DNA of 64,000 nt. It comes from Ophthalmolycus amberensis. Lineage: Eukaryota; Chordata; Actinopteri; Perciformes; Zoarcidae. Positions 24,505 to 35,700 of the stretch are shown piece by piece; within the stretch, counting starts at the first letter, position 1, and the number at the start of each line of letters is the position of its first letter. Under the pieces are notes generated by a model. That model saw nothing but the letters and a program-made list of their open reading frames with translations. It had not been told where the DNA came from and did no database searches. The stretch covers positions 786,501 to 850,500 of the forward strand of contig JAFEUB010000912.1 of the NCBI GenBank assembly GCA_024529925.1. The letters are read 5' to 3'. A program made the translations under genes and the position numbers.

Positions 24505-24830
24505 TCATTTGTACATTTTCCGTATTTGTTTCTTTATGTCATGGGCAGCTTTAACGGCTGACATTCTTTGCTCTGACTGGTGTCCACTGACATTGTGCCA
24601 TGTGTGAGAGACAAAAACCTCCTGCTGGAAAGCAGTCTCCACTGCATTCAGGATGGATTTGCACACTTTATCCGTAAAATGTTGGCCATTAAACAAGTAC
24701 AGCAGAGGGTTCAGGCTACTGTTGAGAAAGGCCAGGCTGGTTTCTGGGACTCCAATAGTGGTGATATGGTCTAATGTCTCACTTTGATTAACCATGATCT
24801 ACCGACTCAATTCAAGCCATGACGTGATAA
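24505..24830 (-). pseudogene. FPR/CMKLR1-like receptor relic 1 (TM7 and tail only)
   Basis: The minus-strand frame matches only the last quarter of the intact receptors: the end of TM6/ECL3, then TTIGVPETSLAFLNSSLNPL with the TM7 NPLLY motif, helix 8 (GQHFTDKVCKSILNAVETAF) and a diverged tail. Similarity stops at about 24830, where AT-rich repeats begin, so TM1-TM6 are deleted. It is closer to the 38681-39820 copy than to the others (SETLDH in ECL3). The receptor cannot function. Confidence 0.85.
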
Positions 24831-25033
24831 AGAGAATAATAAGAATAATAGCACATAATGTACTTTGCACTATATTTATGGCATAATAAAGGGTGCAAAC
24901 CAATCAGTGTGCCCCAGGGATGTATTTATCCTTCTGAAGTTCGCTGTTCTTGATCTGAGAAGCACAATATGTCTAAAACAGCTCTCTCTACTGGCCAAGA
25001 CTAAAATAATAGTGATAAAGAGTCCAGCAACAC

Positions 25034-25193
25034 CACCCAGATAACCAATCCATTCACCAAGAACAAAGGCCAGGCAGTGAACAATGAGTGGCATGATGTT
25101 TAGAGACTGTCTCAGCTGAGCGTGTTGATCATACTAGTCGTCGTCATCAGATACATCTGTTGTATCAATGTGATAGAAAGGTGCAGTACACAT
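25034..25193 (-). pseudogene. FPR/CMKLR1-like receptor relic 2 (N-terminus and TM1 only)
   Basis: From an ATG at 25193 the frame reads an N-terminus like the intact copies (APFYHIDTTDVSDDDD), then an in-frame TAG at codon 20, then LRQSLNIMPLIVHCLAFVLG. The GVLGNG stretch that follows TM1 start is replaced by a short deletion, and similarity ends at about 25034. It joins sequence that elsewhere lies about 1 kb downstream of a receptor gene, so the body of the gene is gone. With the separate TM7 relic at 24505 this marks two lost genes, not one. Confidence 0.82.
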
Positions 25194-27066
25194 GAAATAT
25201 AAATATTCACTTATTTCTTCTTTTCCAGCTCTTCGTTATTCCTTTCTTCTTTTTATCCAAGATGAAAGATGTTTCTGAACTTTCCATGCCAGTCTCATAT
25301 GACATCACATGTAGCACGTAGTAATTCATGAAAAAACTACAAGTCCACTTCTTTTTTCTTGTTTATTTATATGATTTTTTTTTGTCTGTTCCTAATTTCA
25401 GTTTAAAATATTTTTGTTTTGGTATTCAGACACATAGTTGAGGAATCTCCCATCAGCTTTTAGGTGTGACAATGATGGGGCAACAGGGGGCAGTGGATCT
25501 CTGTGCATGTCCTGCATCTTCACGGATGAGAATGGGGTTGCAGAATTTCTTGCTATGACTTGTTTGCCTTTTTCAAATGCTACGAAATAGAGTCTCTGTC
25601 CTTTGGGGCACTCCAAAAGAGAAATCAAAAAGTAACCAAACAACCGAATGCTTAAATTGTGGGCTGTTAGACGACTGCATCTGGGTTATCTACGGCGTTT
25701 TCCTCCCTGTCAGCATCCTCTTCCACTCTTTATCAGATATCCGCTGACATTTGGAGACACATATGACGTGCATATGACATTTTTAGTTTAGAAACTACTT
25801 TCTCAGTTCGAACAAGCACAAAACCTTCCCCCAAACACTTCTGGCAGGACGTAAAAATACGCAACAGTATGACGTTGGCTGAAATGTTCACTCAAAGTTC
25901 TAAATGTCTCTTAATTTGACAGTGACAGAAGACATTAAAGAGGATCTAAATGTTTTCATGAGTTTTTCCTCAATGCGTACAAACTATTTCACGAATAAAA
26001 TAAACCCAATTGAGATCATTAACAATATCTATAACTGTGCAACAAATCGGTTTGCACAATTGAAGGCGAAAAATCCATTTTTGTGCTGCAGTCTTTATTT
26101 CTCTCTAAAGTTTGCTGTCCTTGGTTTGAGAAGCATCTGATTCTGCAGCACATTACTGGATGTTGTGTGGAGAACTCGTTTTGACCTGGCCTCCACTTAA
26201 ATATGTATAACAGTTCCCTCTGCTGGTCAATTAATACAATGAAGCAAGTCTGTAATAATAGAAAGACTATCAACAACAAAAAGTATATCCTGATTCAAAG
26301 CAGAATCTTTAATAAAATGATGTTGTGATTAGACATCCCAGGGGGAAAACAGTGAAGTCCAAATCATATTTTAATAACATAAAATCGTAATAGCAAGAGA
26401 AATTACAAAAAACAATCATCATTTTTGATTCAAATAAACATCTAGTCAAATACATTAAGCTTTTAAAGACAGGTTGCTGCATGTCACAATATTCATACCC
26501 ACATATTGAATCAGTGACCATTTCATTTTTCTTTGGTTCCGTGTTGTCTGACAGTTAAGTCATCATTTTTGATGAGACTATATTAGCCTGTCCTAACAGT
26601 AATTAAACAAATACAAATGTTTATCAAGCCAGCAGTCAGTACAGGAAGAGCAGCAAGTACAATCGATGGCATCCAGGTGCTCAATACACTACAATAAATA
26701 TACATTTATGGGTAATTTGTCCAGCAACAATAATCATACAGGCCAAATTAGCAACATTTAAAAATAGAATAGCTACATTCAAAAATGGTGGAGATAAAAG
26801 CAACTTGGACTTGTTTGCATGTTCTCTTTTTTTGTCTCACACGGGCAAGGAAATATCGTAACACCTATTGTGAAACCACTGCTGGGTTCTTTTGTACAGG
26901 AAATCCCCTTTCGCTCCATTATGGTACAGACTGAAGGCATCTTTACAACTCGTCTTCAGGGTTCTAAAAAAGCAAAAAAAGTAATTTGATATCTACATTT
27001 ATATTTGTGTCAAGATTATTTGCTATGTACAGTTTCAGAATTTGTTTCTTCATATCATGGGAAACC

Positions 27067-28174
27067 TTATACTTCAGTATTATGGAGTATTATGTCTTTG
27101 CTCTGACTGGTGTGCAGAGACTGTGTGTCAGTGTGAGAGCCAGAATCCTCTTCCTGGAAGGCAGTCTCCAAAGCATTCAGGATGGATTTGCGGACTTTAT
27201 CTTTGAAATCTTGGCCCATGAACACGTACAGCAGTGGGTTCAGGACAACTGTTGAGAAAGGCCAAGCCGCTGCTTAGAGGGATTCCAATAGTGGTGACAT
27301 GGTGTATTCTTACACTTCGATAAGCTGGTAGGAAATTCACCATCTCTATTAAAGTCATGATGTGATAAGGAGCCCAGCACAGGAAGAAAATAGTGATAAC
27401 TGCAGCGATGATCTTAAAGGGGCGACTGGAGTGGCTGGCCAGAGTGCGGTTTCTTCTGATGCGATGGATTATCACAGCATAACAGGAGACAATGACGGTG
27501 AAGGGGACAACAAATCCCAGCAGAAAGCGCGTGATGGTCATGGCCTGAAGACGAAGCAATCGCAGCTGATTGACAGACGGAGTTTCGTAGTCATCAGAAA
27601 GAGCAAAGTTGTTGAAGCAGTTGATGATGTTTTCATTGTCATATGACGGCCCAGTGTCCCTGAAGACGAAGTATGGAGTGCTGAGAATCAGAGCCAGCAC
27701 CCAAACACCCAGACTCACACAGGATGCCTTGCGTACACTTCGGTGGTTCTGGGTCCAGATGGGCCACACCACAGACACACATCTGTCCACACTGATCACC
27801 ACCAGCATGTAGACACTGGCAAAGATGTTCAGAAGGTTTATTGCGCTGTTCAGTTTGCACAAAAACTTGCGAAAAGGCCAGTGGAAATCCACAGCTGCGT
27901 AGGTCACACTCAGGGGCAGACATGCTGTGAAGAGGAAGTCGGCCACGGCGAGGTTGAGGAACCAAACCGAGTTAACTGTTTTCTTCATCTTGAAGCCGGT
28001 CACCCAGATAACCACTCCATTCCCGAGCACACCAAGAACAAAGGCCAGGGAGTAAACAATGAGAGACATGATGTGGAGAGACTTTCTCAGCTCGGCATAC
28101 TCATCAACATATGTAGAGCCATTATTTCCAGAGACATCTGTTGTACTGATGTGATAGGAAGTGGTAGTATTCAT
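27067..28174 (-). pseudogene. FPR/CMKLR1-like receptor, one-base frameshift in TM7
   Basis: A class A chemoattractant-type GPCR almost identical to the intact copy at 31457-32563, with all motifs through TM6 in frame (GN in TM1, LAVAD in TM2, DRC at the end of TM3, CWAP in TM6). At 27245 an extra A (CAGGACAAC instead of CAGGCAAC) shifts the frame just before NPLLY, and translation ends at 27197 in unrelated residues. NPxxY, helix 8 and the tail are lost, although the original tail frame is still readable to 27067. Other changes from the intact copy are Gly to Arg in WPFGK and a different ECL2. Start: the splice acceptor at 28192 (CATTGTAG) lies just upstream, so the Met at 28174 (MNTTTSYH) is chosen over an upstream in-frame Met at 28225 that would be intronic. 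It may be a recent pseudogene or an assembly error. Confidence 0.85.
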
Positions 28175-28190
28175 CTTCAGTGTTTTGAGC

Positions 28191-29190
28191 CCTACAATGG
28201 CAACATAAAGAAACAATATAAACATTTTTCCTTTTTTACCTTATCAATAACAGAAATTATATAATGATACAATCGACAACTCTTTGACAAAACACAATTT
28301 TTTAAAATTTCATTATTATTCATGAATATTAATTGTACGTCTGAGAAGGCACAGCTAAATCTGAATACTTGTCTTTTACCAAAGGTGTGCTACAGGGGTT
28401 CTGCTCACCATTTGTCTGGGTGTGAAATCCATCTTTACGCATCCTGTTTTATACCGTGTTGCTGATCCTGTCCCTCATTTAATGAACAGCAAGATGCAAG
28501 TATTCATCTTAAAATAAATCAGCATTCAACAAATCTTTGAAATTAAAACATTTTATATCGCATCTGTGCAGTTATTGGTTTATTCTCCAAGAGCCCGAAC
28601 CAGAACCAGATTGGGAAAAACTGCTGTCTCATTGAATGATCTGCGATGTCAACTAAAAACTAAAACAGTTCCCTTTTCTACAACTGTGAGACCTTGAACC
28701 CAATAAGTGTCATCTTTCTGCTACTTCTGACCCTGAACCTCGTTTGACAGTAAGTGTTATTTTGTTTATATATTATTATACCAAAATGAACTGGCCGTTG
28801 CTCCAGAACGATCAACATTGAGGCACACGTCAAAGAGGAACATATTTTATGACCAAAAGCAATTTGTTTAACTAACTCTATTTTCTTTAAAAAAAAAATC
28901 ATGATTGACCCACAAAAGCACAAAGCACTCTGAGAGAAGCGGTTTCGCCAATAGGCTATCAATTCATTCTAATGCCTTATCTTCTTATTTACATAAAGGG
29001 TTAGAGGTCTCAATACCACAAATCAGACTTTTTTAGTGTCATGGTTTAATCTCACGAAAAACATGAAATTCTAAGAAGAAAAGATACCTTTCTCAAAGAT
29101 GTCCAGTTGCTCAAAGGTGAATCCGTGGCAGAAGTAATGAACCTGTGAAACCTCACAGATTTAAGTCTTTGGGGAGAAATGTGACGTCAG
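28191..29190 (-). promoter_or_regulatory. 5' exon, intron and CRE promoter of receptor copy at 27067
   Basis: On the minus strand a palindromic cAMP-response element TGACGTCA (29182-29189) precedes a weak TATA-like TTAAAT. A short non-coding exon follows, ending at a donor GAGAAAG|GTATCT (last base 29088). The intron runs to the acceptor at 28192. The same arrangement is seen in the two intact copies. Confidence 0.6.
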
Positions 29191-29817
29191 TCACACCAAC
29201 GCCCACGTCGAGGAGGAACTACAGCACTACGCACCCATTTTTTAAATTTATTTTTTATTAAAAAAACTATAAGTGTTGGGCAATTAAAAGTTTTCACAAT
29301 TGCTAAAACAAAAATGTGTCTTCATTTATATAAAGAACTCCAGTATAGTACTACATTACACTGAGCAGCATCTTGTCAGTGCTGATTTGCATTGACTGAG
29401 GACTGTTTCTGTATGTCCTGAAAGTAACAGGTGAGATTACATCTTTTCCGGACAGATCATTTAGTTCATATCAGGGCAGTTGCACAAGTCTCGGTCCATC
29501 CTGTTTCTACACCTAATCTGTATCCTTTGAACGTTTTGAAAGACGCCCATCAATGTCACAGCAGTTTGCTTGCTTGCTCATATAAATTTGAGAAACTACA
29601 AAATGTTTCCACAAACAGTTGGCATCACTTTACTACTGCTAATGATAACCATACTGACACCATGACATAAAACATCCTATACAATATAATTTCCCTGTAT
29701 TGTTATTTTTGTTTTGTGACCCCATAAAGGAAGAGCACATCAGATTTTAACAAACCAATTTCTTGCTATGACTTGTTTGCCTTGTTCAAATGCTATGTAA
29801 TAGAGTCTTACAAATTT

Positions 29818-29862
29818 CCCCCTGGGGATAAATAAAGTACATATCTATCTATCTACTTTGGG
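29818..29862 (+). mobile_element. Short LINE 3'-tail insertion
   Basis: The motif CCCCCTGGGGATAAATAAAG plus (ATCT)n repeats, a typical 3' end of fish LINEs, splits a flank that is continuous at 25587 in unit 1. It is a severely 5'-truncated insertion specific to unit 2. Confidence 0.7.
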
Positions 29863-31456
29863 GCACTCCAAAAGAGAAATCAAAAAGTAACCAAACAACC
29901 GAATGCTTAAATTGTTAGTTGTTCGACGACTATGTATTGATGTGGATTGAGGTCAAAATTCCTTGAAGTAGAGAGTAATAGCTCTGTGTTACTGTTTGAA
30001 CCCATGTTTGAACATGCATTGCACACATATACTGCCTATGTAAATCCATCTCTGCAAGCAAAAGAGAATACATAATTTACTGTTATTTTATCAATATCAG
30101 CATTAAGTTAATTGCACATGTCTGGGTTATCTACGGTGTTTTCCTCCCTGTCAGCATCCTTTTTCACTCTTTATCCGATTACCGCTGACATTTGGAGACA
30201 CATATGACTTGCATATGATATCTTTATTTTAGAAAATACTTTCTCAGTTTGAACAAGCACAAAACCTTCCCCCAAACACTTCTGGCAGGACTTCATTATG
30301 AGTCAAACATCCAATAAATACGCAACAGTATGAGTTTTTCCTCAATGTGTACAAACTATTTCACTAATAAAATAAACAAATGTATCATAACATTTACCCA
30401 ATTGAGATCATTAACAATATCTATAACTGTGCAACAAATCGGTTTGCACAATTGAAGGCGAAAAATCCATTTTTGTGCTGCAGTCTTTATTTCTCTCTAA
30501 AGTTTGCTGTCCTTGGTTTGAGAAGCATCTGATTCTGCAGCACATTACTGGATGTTGTGTGGAGAACTCGTTTTGACCTGGCCTCCACTTAAATATGTAT
30601 AACAGTTCCCTCTGCTGGTCAATTAATACAATGAAGCAAGTCTGTAATAATAGAAAGACTATCAACAACAAAAAGTATATCCTGATTCAAAGCAGAATCT
30701 TTAATAAAATGATGTTGTGATTAGACATCCCAGGGGGAAAACAGTGAAGTCCAAATCATATTTTAATAACATAAAATCGTAATAGCAAGAGAAATTACAA
30801 AAACAATCATCATTTTTGATTCAAATAAACATCTAGTCAAATACATTAAGCTTTTAAAGACAGGTTGCTGCATGTCACAATATTCATACCCACATATTGA
30901 ATCAGTGACCATTTCATTTTTCTTTGGTTCCGTGTTGTCTGACAGTTAAGTCATCATTTTTGATGAGACTATATTAGCCTGTCCTAACAGTAATTAAACA
31001 AATACAAATCTTTATCAAGCCAGCAGTCAGTACAGGAAGAGCAGCAAGTACATCGATGGCATCCAGGTGCTCAATACACTACAATAAATATACATTTATG
31101 GGTAATTTGTCCAGCAACAATAATCATACAGGCCAAATTAGCAACATTTAAAAATAGAATAGCTACATTCAAAAATGGTGGAGATAAAAGCAACTTGGAC
31201 TTGTTTGCATGTTCTCTTTTTTTGTCTCACATGGGCAAGGAAATATCGTAACACCTATTGTGAAACCACTGCTGGGTTCTTTTGTACAGGAAATCCCCTT
31301 TCGCTCCATTATGGTACAGACTGAAGGCATCTTTACAACTCGTCTTCAGGGTTCTAAAAAAGCAAAAAAAGTAATTTGATATCTACATTTATATTTGTGT
31401 CAAGATTATTTGCTATGTACAGTTTCAGAATTTGTTTCTTCATATCATGGGAAACC

Positions 31457-32563
31457 TTATACTTCAGTATTATGGAGTATTATGTCTTTGCTCTGACTGG
31501 TGTCCAGAGACTGTGTGCCAGTGTGAGAGCCAGAATCCTCTTCCTGGAAGGCAGTCTCCAAAGCATTCAGGATGGATTTGCGGACTTTATCTTTGAAATC
31601 TTGGCCCATGAACACGTACAGCAGTGGGTTCAGGCAACTGTTGAGAAAGGCCAAGCCGCTGCTTAGAGGGATTCCAATAGTGGTGACATGGTGTAATCTT
31701 ACACTTCGATAAGCTGGTAGGAAATTCACCATCTCTATTAAAGTCATGATGTGAAAAGGAGCCCAGCACAGGAAGAAAATAGTGATAACTGCAGCGATGA
31801 TCTTAAAGGGGCGACTTGAGTGGCTGGCCAGAGTGCGGTTTCTTCTGATGCGATGGATTATCACAGCATAACAGGAGACAATGACGGTGAAGGGGACAAC
31901 AAATCCCAGCAGAACGCGCGTGATGGTCATGGCCTGAAGACGAAGCAGTCGCAGCTGATTGACAGATGGAGTTTCGTAGTCATCAGAAAAAGCAAAGTTG
32001 TTGAAGCAGTTGATGACGTCTTCATCGAAATATGACGGCCCAGTGTCCCTGAAGACGAAGTATGGAGTGCTGAGAATCAGAGCCAGCACCCAAACACCCA
32101 GACTCACACAGGATGCCTTGCGTACACTTCGGTGGTTCTGGGTCCAGATGGGCCACACCACAGACACACATCTGTCCACACTGATCACCACCAGCATGTA
32201 GACACTGGCAAAGATGTTCAGAAGATTTATTGCGCTGTTCAGTTTGCACAAAAACTTGCCAAAAGGCCAGTGGAAATCCAAAGCTGCGTAGGTCACACTC
32301 AGGGGCAGAAACGCTGTGAAGAGGAAGTCGGCCACGGCGAGGTTGAGGAACCAAACTGAGTTAACTGTTTTCTTCATCTTGAAGCCGGTCACCCAGATAA
32401 CCACTCCATTCCCGAGCACACCAAGACCAAAGGCCAGGGAGTAAACAACAAGAGACATGATGTGGAGAGACTTTCTCAGCTCGGCATACTCATCAACATA
32501 TGTCGAGCCATTATTTCCAGAGACATCTGTTGTACTGATGTGATAGGAAGTGGTAGTATTCAT
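31457..32563 (-). CDS. FPR/CMKLR1-like chemoattractant GPCR (intact)
   Basis: A 368-residue plasma-membrane receptor likely coupled to Gi and expressed on leukocytes, by family. The N-terminus has N-glycosylation sites at residues 2 and 18. Seven helices run from about residue 35 to 318, with GN at 51-52, LAVAD at 75-79, the TM3-ECL2 disulfide pair C106/C186, DRC at 130-132, CWAP at 267-270, NPLLY at 312-316 and helix 8 MGQDF. WFLNLAVADF and TQNHRSVR are shared with CMKLR1. GVLGNG, HWPFGKF and the Ser/Thr-rich LETAF tail resemble FPRs. The ligand (formyl peptide, resolvin, chemerin or other) cannot be told from sequence. Start: Met at 32563, just after the acceptor at 32581; an upstream Met at 32614 would be in the intron. 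ECL2 (YFDEDVINC) differs from the two sister copies (YDNE-IINC). Confidence 0.9.
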   Translation of the reverse strand: MNTTTSYHISTTDVSGNNGSTYVDEYAELRKSLHIMSLVVYSLAFGLGVLGNGVVIWVTGFKMKKTVNSVWFLNLAVADFLFTAFLPLSVTYAALDFHWPFGKFLCKLNSAINLLNIFASVYMLVVISVDRCVSVVWPIWTQNHRSVRKASCVSLGVWVLALILSTPYFVFRDTGPSYFDEDVINCFNNFAFSDDYETPSVNQLRLLRLQAMTITRVLLGFVVPFTVIVSCYAVIIHRIRRNRTLASHSSRPFKIIAAVITIFFLCWAPFHIMTLIEMVNFLPAYRSVRLHHVTTIGIPLSSGLAFLNSCLNPLLYVFMGQDFKDKVRKSILNALETAFQEEDSGSHTGTQSLDTSQSKDIILHNTEV

Positions 32564-32579
32564 CTTCAGTGTTTTGAGC

Positions 32580-33590
32580 CCTACAATGGCAACATAAAGA
32601 AACAATATAAACATTTTTCCTTTTTTACCTTATCAATAACAGAAATGATATAATGATACAATCGACAACACTTTGACAAAACACAATTCTTTTTAAATTT
32701 CATTATTATTCATGAATATTATTGTACGTCTGAGAAGGCACAGCTAAATCTGAATACTTGTCTTTTACCAAAGGTGTGCTACAGGGGTTCTGCTCACCAT
32801 TTGTCTGGGTGTGAAATCCATCTTTACGCATCCTGTTTTATACCGTGTTGCTGATCCTGTCCCTCATTTAATGAACAGCAAGATGCAAGTATTCATCTTA
32901 AAATAAATCAGCATTCAAAAAATCTTTGAAATTAAAACATTTTATATCGCATCTGTGCAGTTATTGGTTTATTCTCCAAGAGCCCGAACCAGAACCAGAT
33001 TGGGAAAAACTGCTGTCTCATTGAATGATCTGCGATGTCAACTAAAAACTAAAACAGTTCCCTTTTCTACAACTGTGAGACCTTGAACCCAATAAGTGTC
33101 ATCTTTCTGCTACTTCTGACCCTGAACCTCGTTTGACAGTAAGTGTTATTTTGTTTATATATTATTCTACCAAAATTAACTGGCCGTTGCTCCAGAACGA
33201 TCAACATTGAGGCACACGTCAAAGAGGAACATATTTTATGACCAAAAGCTTTTGTTTAACTAACTGTTTTCTTTTAAATAAATCATAAATGACCCACAAA
33301 AGCACCATGGAAGCAGTTTCGCCGATAGGCTATCAATTCATTCTAATGCCTTATTATCTTATTATTTACATAAAGGGTTGGAGGTCTCAATACCCCAAAT
33401 CAGACTTTTTTAGTGTCATATTTCCTTTTAACAACCTTGTTAGTTGAATCTCGCAAAAAAACATAAAATTCTAAGAAGAAAAGATACCTTTCTCAAAGAT
33501 GTTGCTCAAAGGTGAATCCGTGGCAGAAGTAATGAATCTGTGAAACCTCACACATTTAAGTCTTTGGGGAGAAATGTGACGTCTGTCATG
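32580..33590 (-). promoter_or_regulatory. 5' exon, intron and promoter of receptor copy at 31457
   Basis: The layout is the same as in the sister copy: donor GAGAAAG|GTATCT on the minus strand (last exon base 33488), acceptor CATTGTAG ending at 32581, and a CRE-like TGACGTCT at 33577-33584 whose last base differs from the perfect TGACGTCA of the other copies. Confidence 0.55.
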
Positions 33591-33612
33591 CCAACGCCCA
33601 CGTCGAGGAGGA

Positions 33613-34008
33613 TAGGTCTACAGCCTGTGCTGACCTCAGCAAAGAACTGAGCAAACCTCAGCAAAGAACTGCCTAAATACAGAAAACGTATTAAGAGTAT
33701 GCACCAGGGACAAAAACACACTGGACCACTGCTACACTGTCATAATAAAATCTGCAGAGCCTGTGGTCAAGACTGTGAGGAGATGGACCAACGAGGCAAA
33801 GCTGGAGTTACAGTCCGGCTTTGTCTGCACTGATTGGAGTGTTTCTGAGGCTGCTGCAGACCTGGATGAGCTCACTGACACTGTGACATCGTACATCAGT
33901 CTTTGTGAGGACATGTGTGTGCCGACTAAAACGTTGAGAGCAAAGTGAATACCGGAGTCAAATTCCTTGCTGTTCGCATACATGGCCAATAAAGCTGATT
34001 CTGATTCT
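33613..34008 (+). mobile_element. Rex1-like LINE fragment
   Basis: The plus-strand frame at 33763-33948 reads VKTVRRWTNEAKLELQSGF, CTDWSV, DLDELTDTVTSYISLC and VPTKT. This is the linker between endonuclease and reverse transcriptase of Rex1-type fish LINEs. It ends with the typical tail GGCCAATAAAGCTGATTCTG plus TTCTGA repeats. The reverse transcriptase is deleted. It is absent from the matching place in unit 1. Confidence 0.7.
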
Positions 34009-34256
34009 GACATTACACTGAGCAGCATCTTGTCGGTGCTGATTTGCATTGACTGAGGACTGTTTCTGTAAAACCTGAAAGTAACAGGTGAGATTACATC
34101 TTTTCCGGACAGATTATTTAGTTCATATCAGGGCAGCTGCACAAGTCTTGGTCCATCCTGTTTCTACACCTAATCTGTATCCTTTGAATGTTTTTAAAGA
34201 CGCCCATCAATGTCACAGCGGTTTGCTTGCGTGCTCATACAAATTTGAGGAACTAA

Positions 34257-35433
34257 ATTTGAGGAATTAAAAATGTGGACAGATGAAGCTACAGCTGCTC
34301 TAAAGGACTGTTTTGAAAGTTGAGACTGGCACATGTTCAGGGATGCCTCCACCGAGGAAAATGTCATCAATCTGGAGAATATACATCAACATCATATATG
34401 AGCAAATGTGTTGATGATGTGGTGATCACAAAAGCAATAGAACAACCTGATGAGAGTGAATATGAGTGTCGCTGCTGGGCCTGACAACATAGTTGTAAGA
34501 ACATGTGCCAACCAGCTAACTGATGTCATCACTGACATTTTCAACATATCACTGTCACAAGAGAGTGTTCTCACCTGCTTCAAGACAGCCACCATCTTTC
34601 CTGTACCTAAAAAGTCTGCAGTGTCCAGTCTGAATAACTATCGCCCTGTGGCACTCACCCCCATTCTGATGAAGTGCTTTGAGAAACTGATTCTCCAGCA
34701 CATCCGAAACAACTTCCCACCCAGCCTGGATCCTCACCAGTTTTCATACAGAGCCAACGGATCCACAGAGGATGCTTTCTCCACTGCTCTCCACTCAGCC
34801 ATCACTCATCTGGAAAATAACAACACTTACATCAAAATGTTGTTTGTTGATTTCAGCTCATGCCTTCAACACAATCTCCCCCATGAAACTGATTGGTTTC
34901 ACTTAGCACTCTGGGCTTGAGTACCACTCTGCAACTGGTAATTAGACTTCCTCACAAACAGACCCCAGAACCTCCTCCACTCTAGTGTTGCACACTTGTT
35001 TACTTTTACAGAGGAGTGATAGAAAGCATCCCGACTGGAAACATTACAAACTGGCGGGATGTGTAAATCACAGGACAGGAGGGCTCTACAGTGGGTCATT
35101 AAAACCACCCAGAACATTATTGGCACCCATCAATTGAGCCTCAATGGTATTGGTGTAGAGGAGCAAAGAGCACAAATGATATTAAAAGACAGAACCCACC
35201 CCAGCCACAACCTTTTCACCCTGCTGCCGTCTAGCAAGAGATACAGAGGTATCAGCTGCCGTACCAGCAGACTTCAGAATAGCTGCTTTCCTCTGGCTGT
35301 GAGACGCCTTAATTCATCCTCCACCCTCCACATATGATAGGGTTTTTTTTTGTGTGCGTTTGTGTTTTGTTGTGTAGCAAAATGGGACTGCAATCTGCAT
35401 TTCCACCCTGTTGTACAATGACAATAAAATAGC
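34257..35433 (+). mobile_element. Rex1-like LINE, decayed RT region
   Basis: After a mutated linker (MWTDEATAALKDCFES, then a stop), the frame at 34450-34920 gives reverse-transcriptase motifs AAGPDNIV, FPVPKKS, LNNYRPVALTPILMKCFEKL, DPHQFSYRANGSTEDA and MLFVDFSS. The catalytic YADD region is missing, replaced by a deletion with frame breaks. The C-terminal end is seen at 35059-35337 (TQNIIGTHQLSL, HPSHNLFTLLPSSKRYRGI). It ends at an AATAAAATAG tail. Inactive. Confidence 0.8.
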
Positions 35434-35444
35434 CTTGTAACCTA

Positions 35445-35700
35445 CATGTAAACATTTACCCATTCACAAATTGATGGCATAGGATGCCACACAAGGTGCC
35501 AACCTGCCCATCAGGATCTAAACTCAATGCTCATTCACACATTCAAGCTGATGGAACAGACTTGGGTAGCCATTTGGGATTCAGAATCTTGCCCATGGAC
35601 ACATTGACATGCAGACTGATGGAGACTGGGATCGAATGGTCAATTTTCCAGGCAGTGGACTCCTCACTCCTCCTGCCACAGCAGCCCCTCGGGCTGTAGA
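35445..35700 (-). mobile_element. Degenerate SINE copy
   Basis: It matches the SINE at 19565-19873 over the CACAAGGTGCCAACCTGCCC, GGGATTCAGAATCTTGCCCA and GGGATCGAA blocks, in the same orientation. The tRNA-like head is worn. Confidence 0.6.

Larger units (their letters stand above)
25543..29600. repeat. Segmental duplication, unit 1
   Basis: This tract pairs with 29758-34255. Anchors are the TTGCTATGACTTGTTTGCC flank, an identical 86-codon antisense frame at 26019 and 30411, the receptor genes (offset 4389-4390) and the shared AGATTACATCTTTTCCGG flank at about 29440 and 34090. Over the genes the two copies are nearly identical, so the duplication is recent. Confidence 0.9.
29758..34255. repeat. 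Segmental duplication, unit 2
   Basis: Homologous to 25543-29600. It differs by a 45-base LINE-tail insertion at about 29818-29862 and a LINE fragment at about 33613-34008 that are absent from unit 1, and by small indels. It contains the intact receptor at 31457-32563. Confidence 0.9.

Noticed and set aside
26019..26279. 86-codon minus-strand frame repeated identically at 30411
   Set aside because: Identity is explained by the segmental duplication. The equivalent block near the other receptors is not open, so coding is unlikely.
27743..28264. 173-codon plus-strand frame over the receptor
   Set aside because: It is antisense to the conserved GPCR frame and its His/Gln-rich composition has no domain. 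The same shadow appears in the sister copies.
32564..32614. Upstream in-frame Met of the intact receptor (17 extra residues)
   Set aside because: The extra residues span a splice acceptor (CATTGTAG), so they are intronic.
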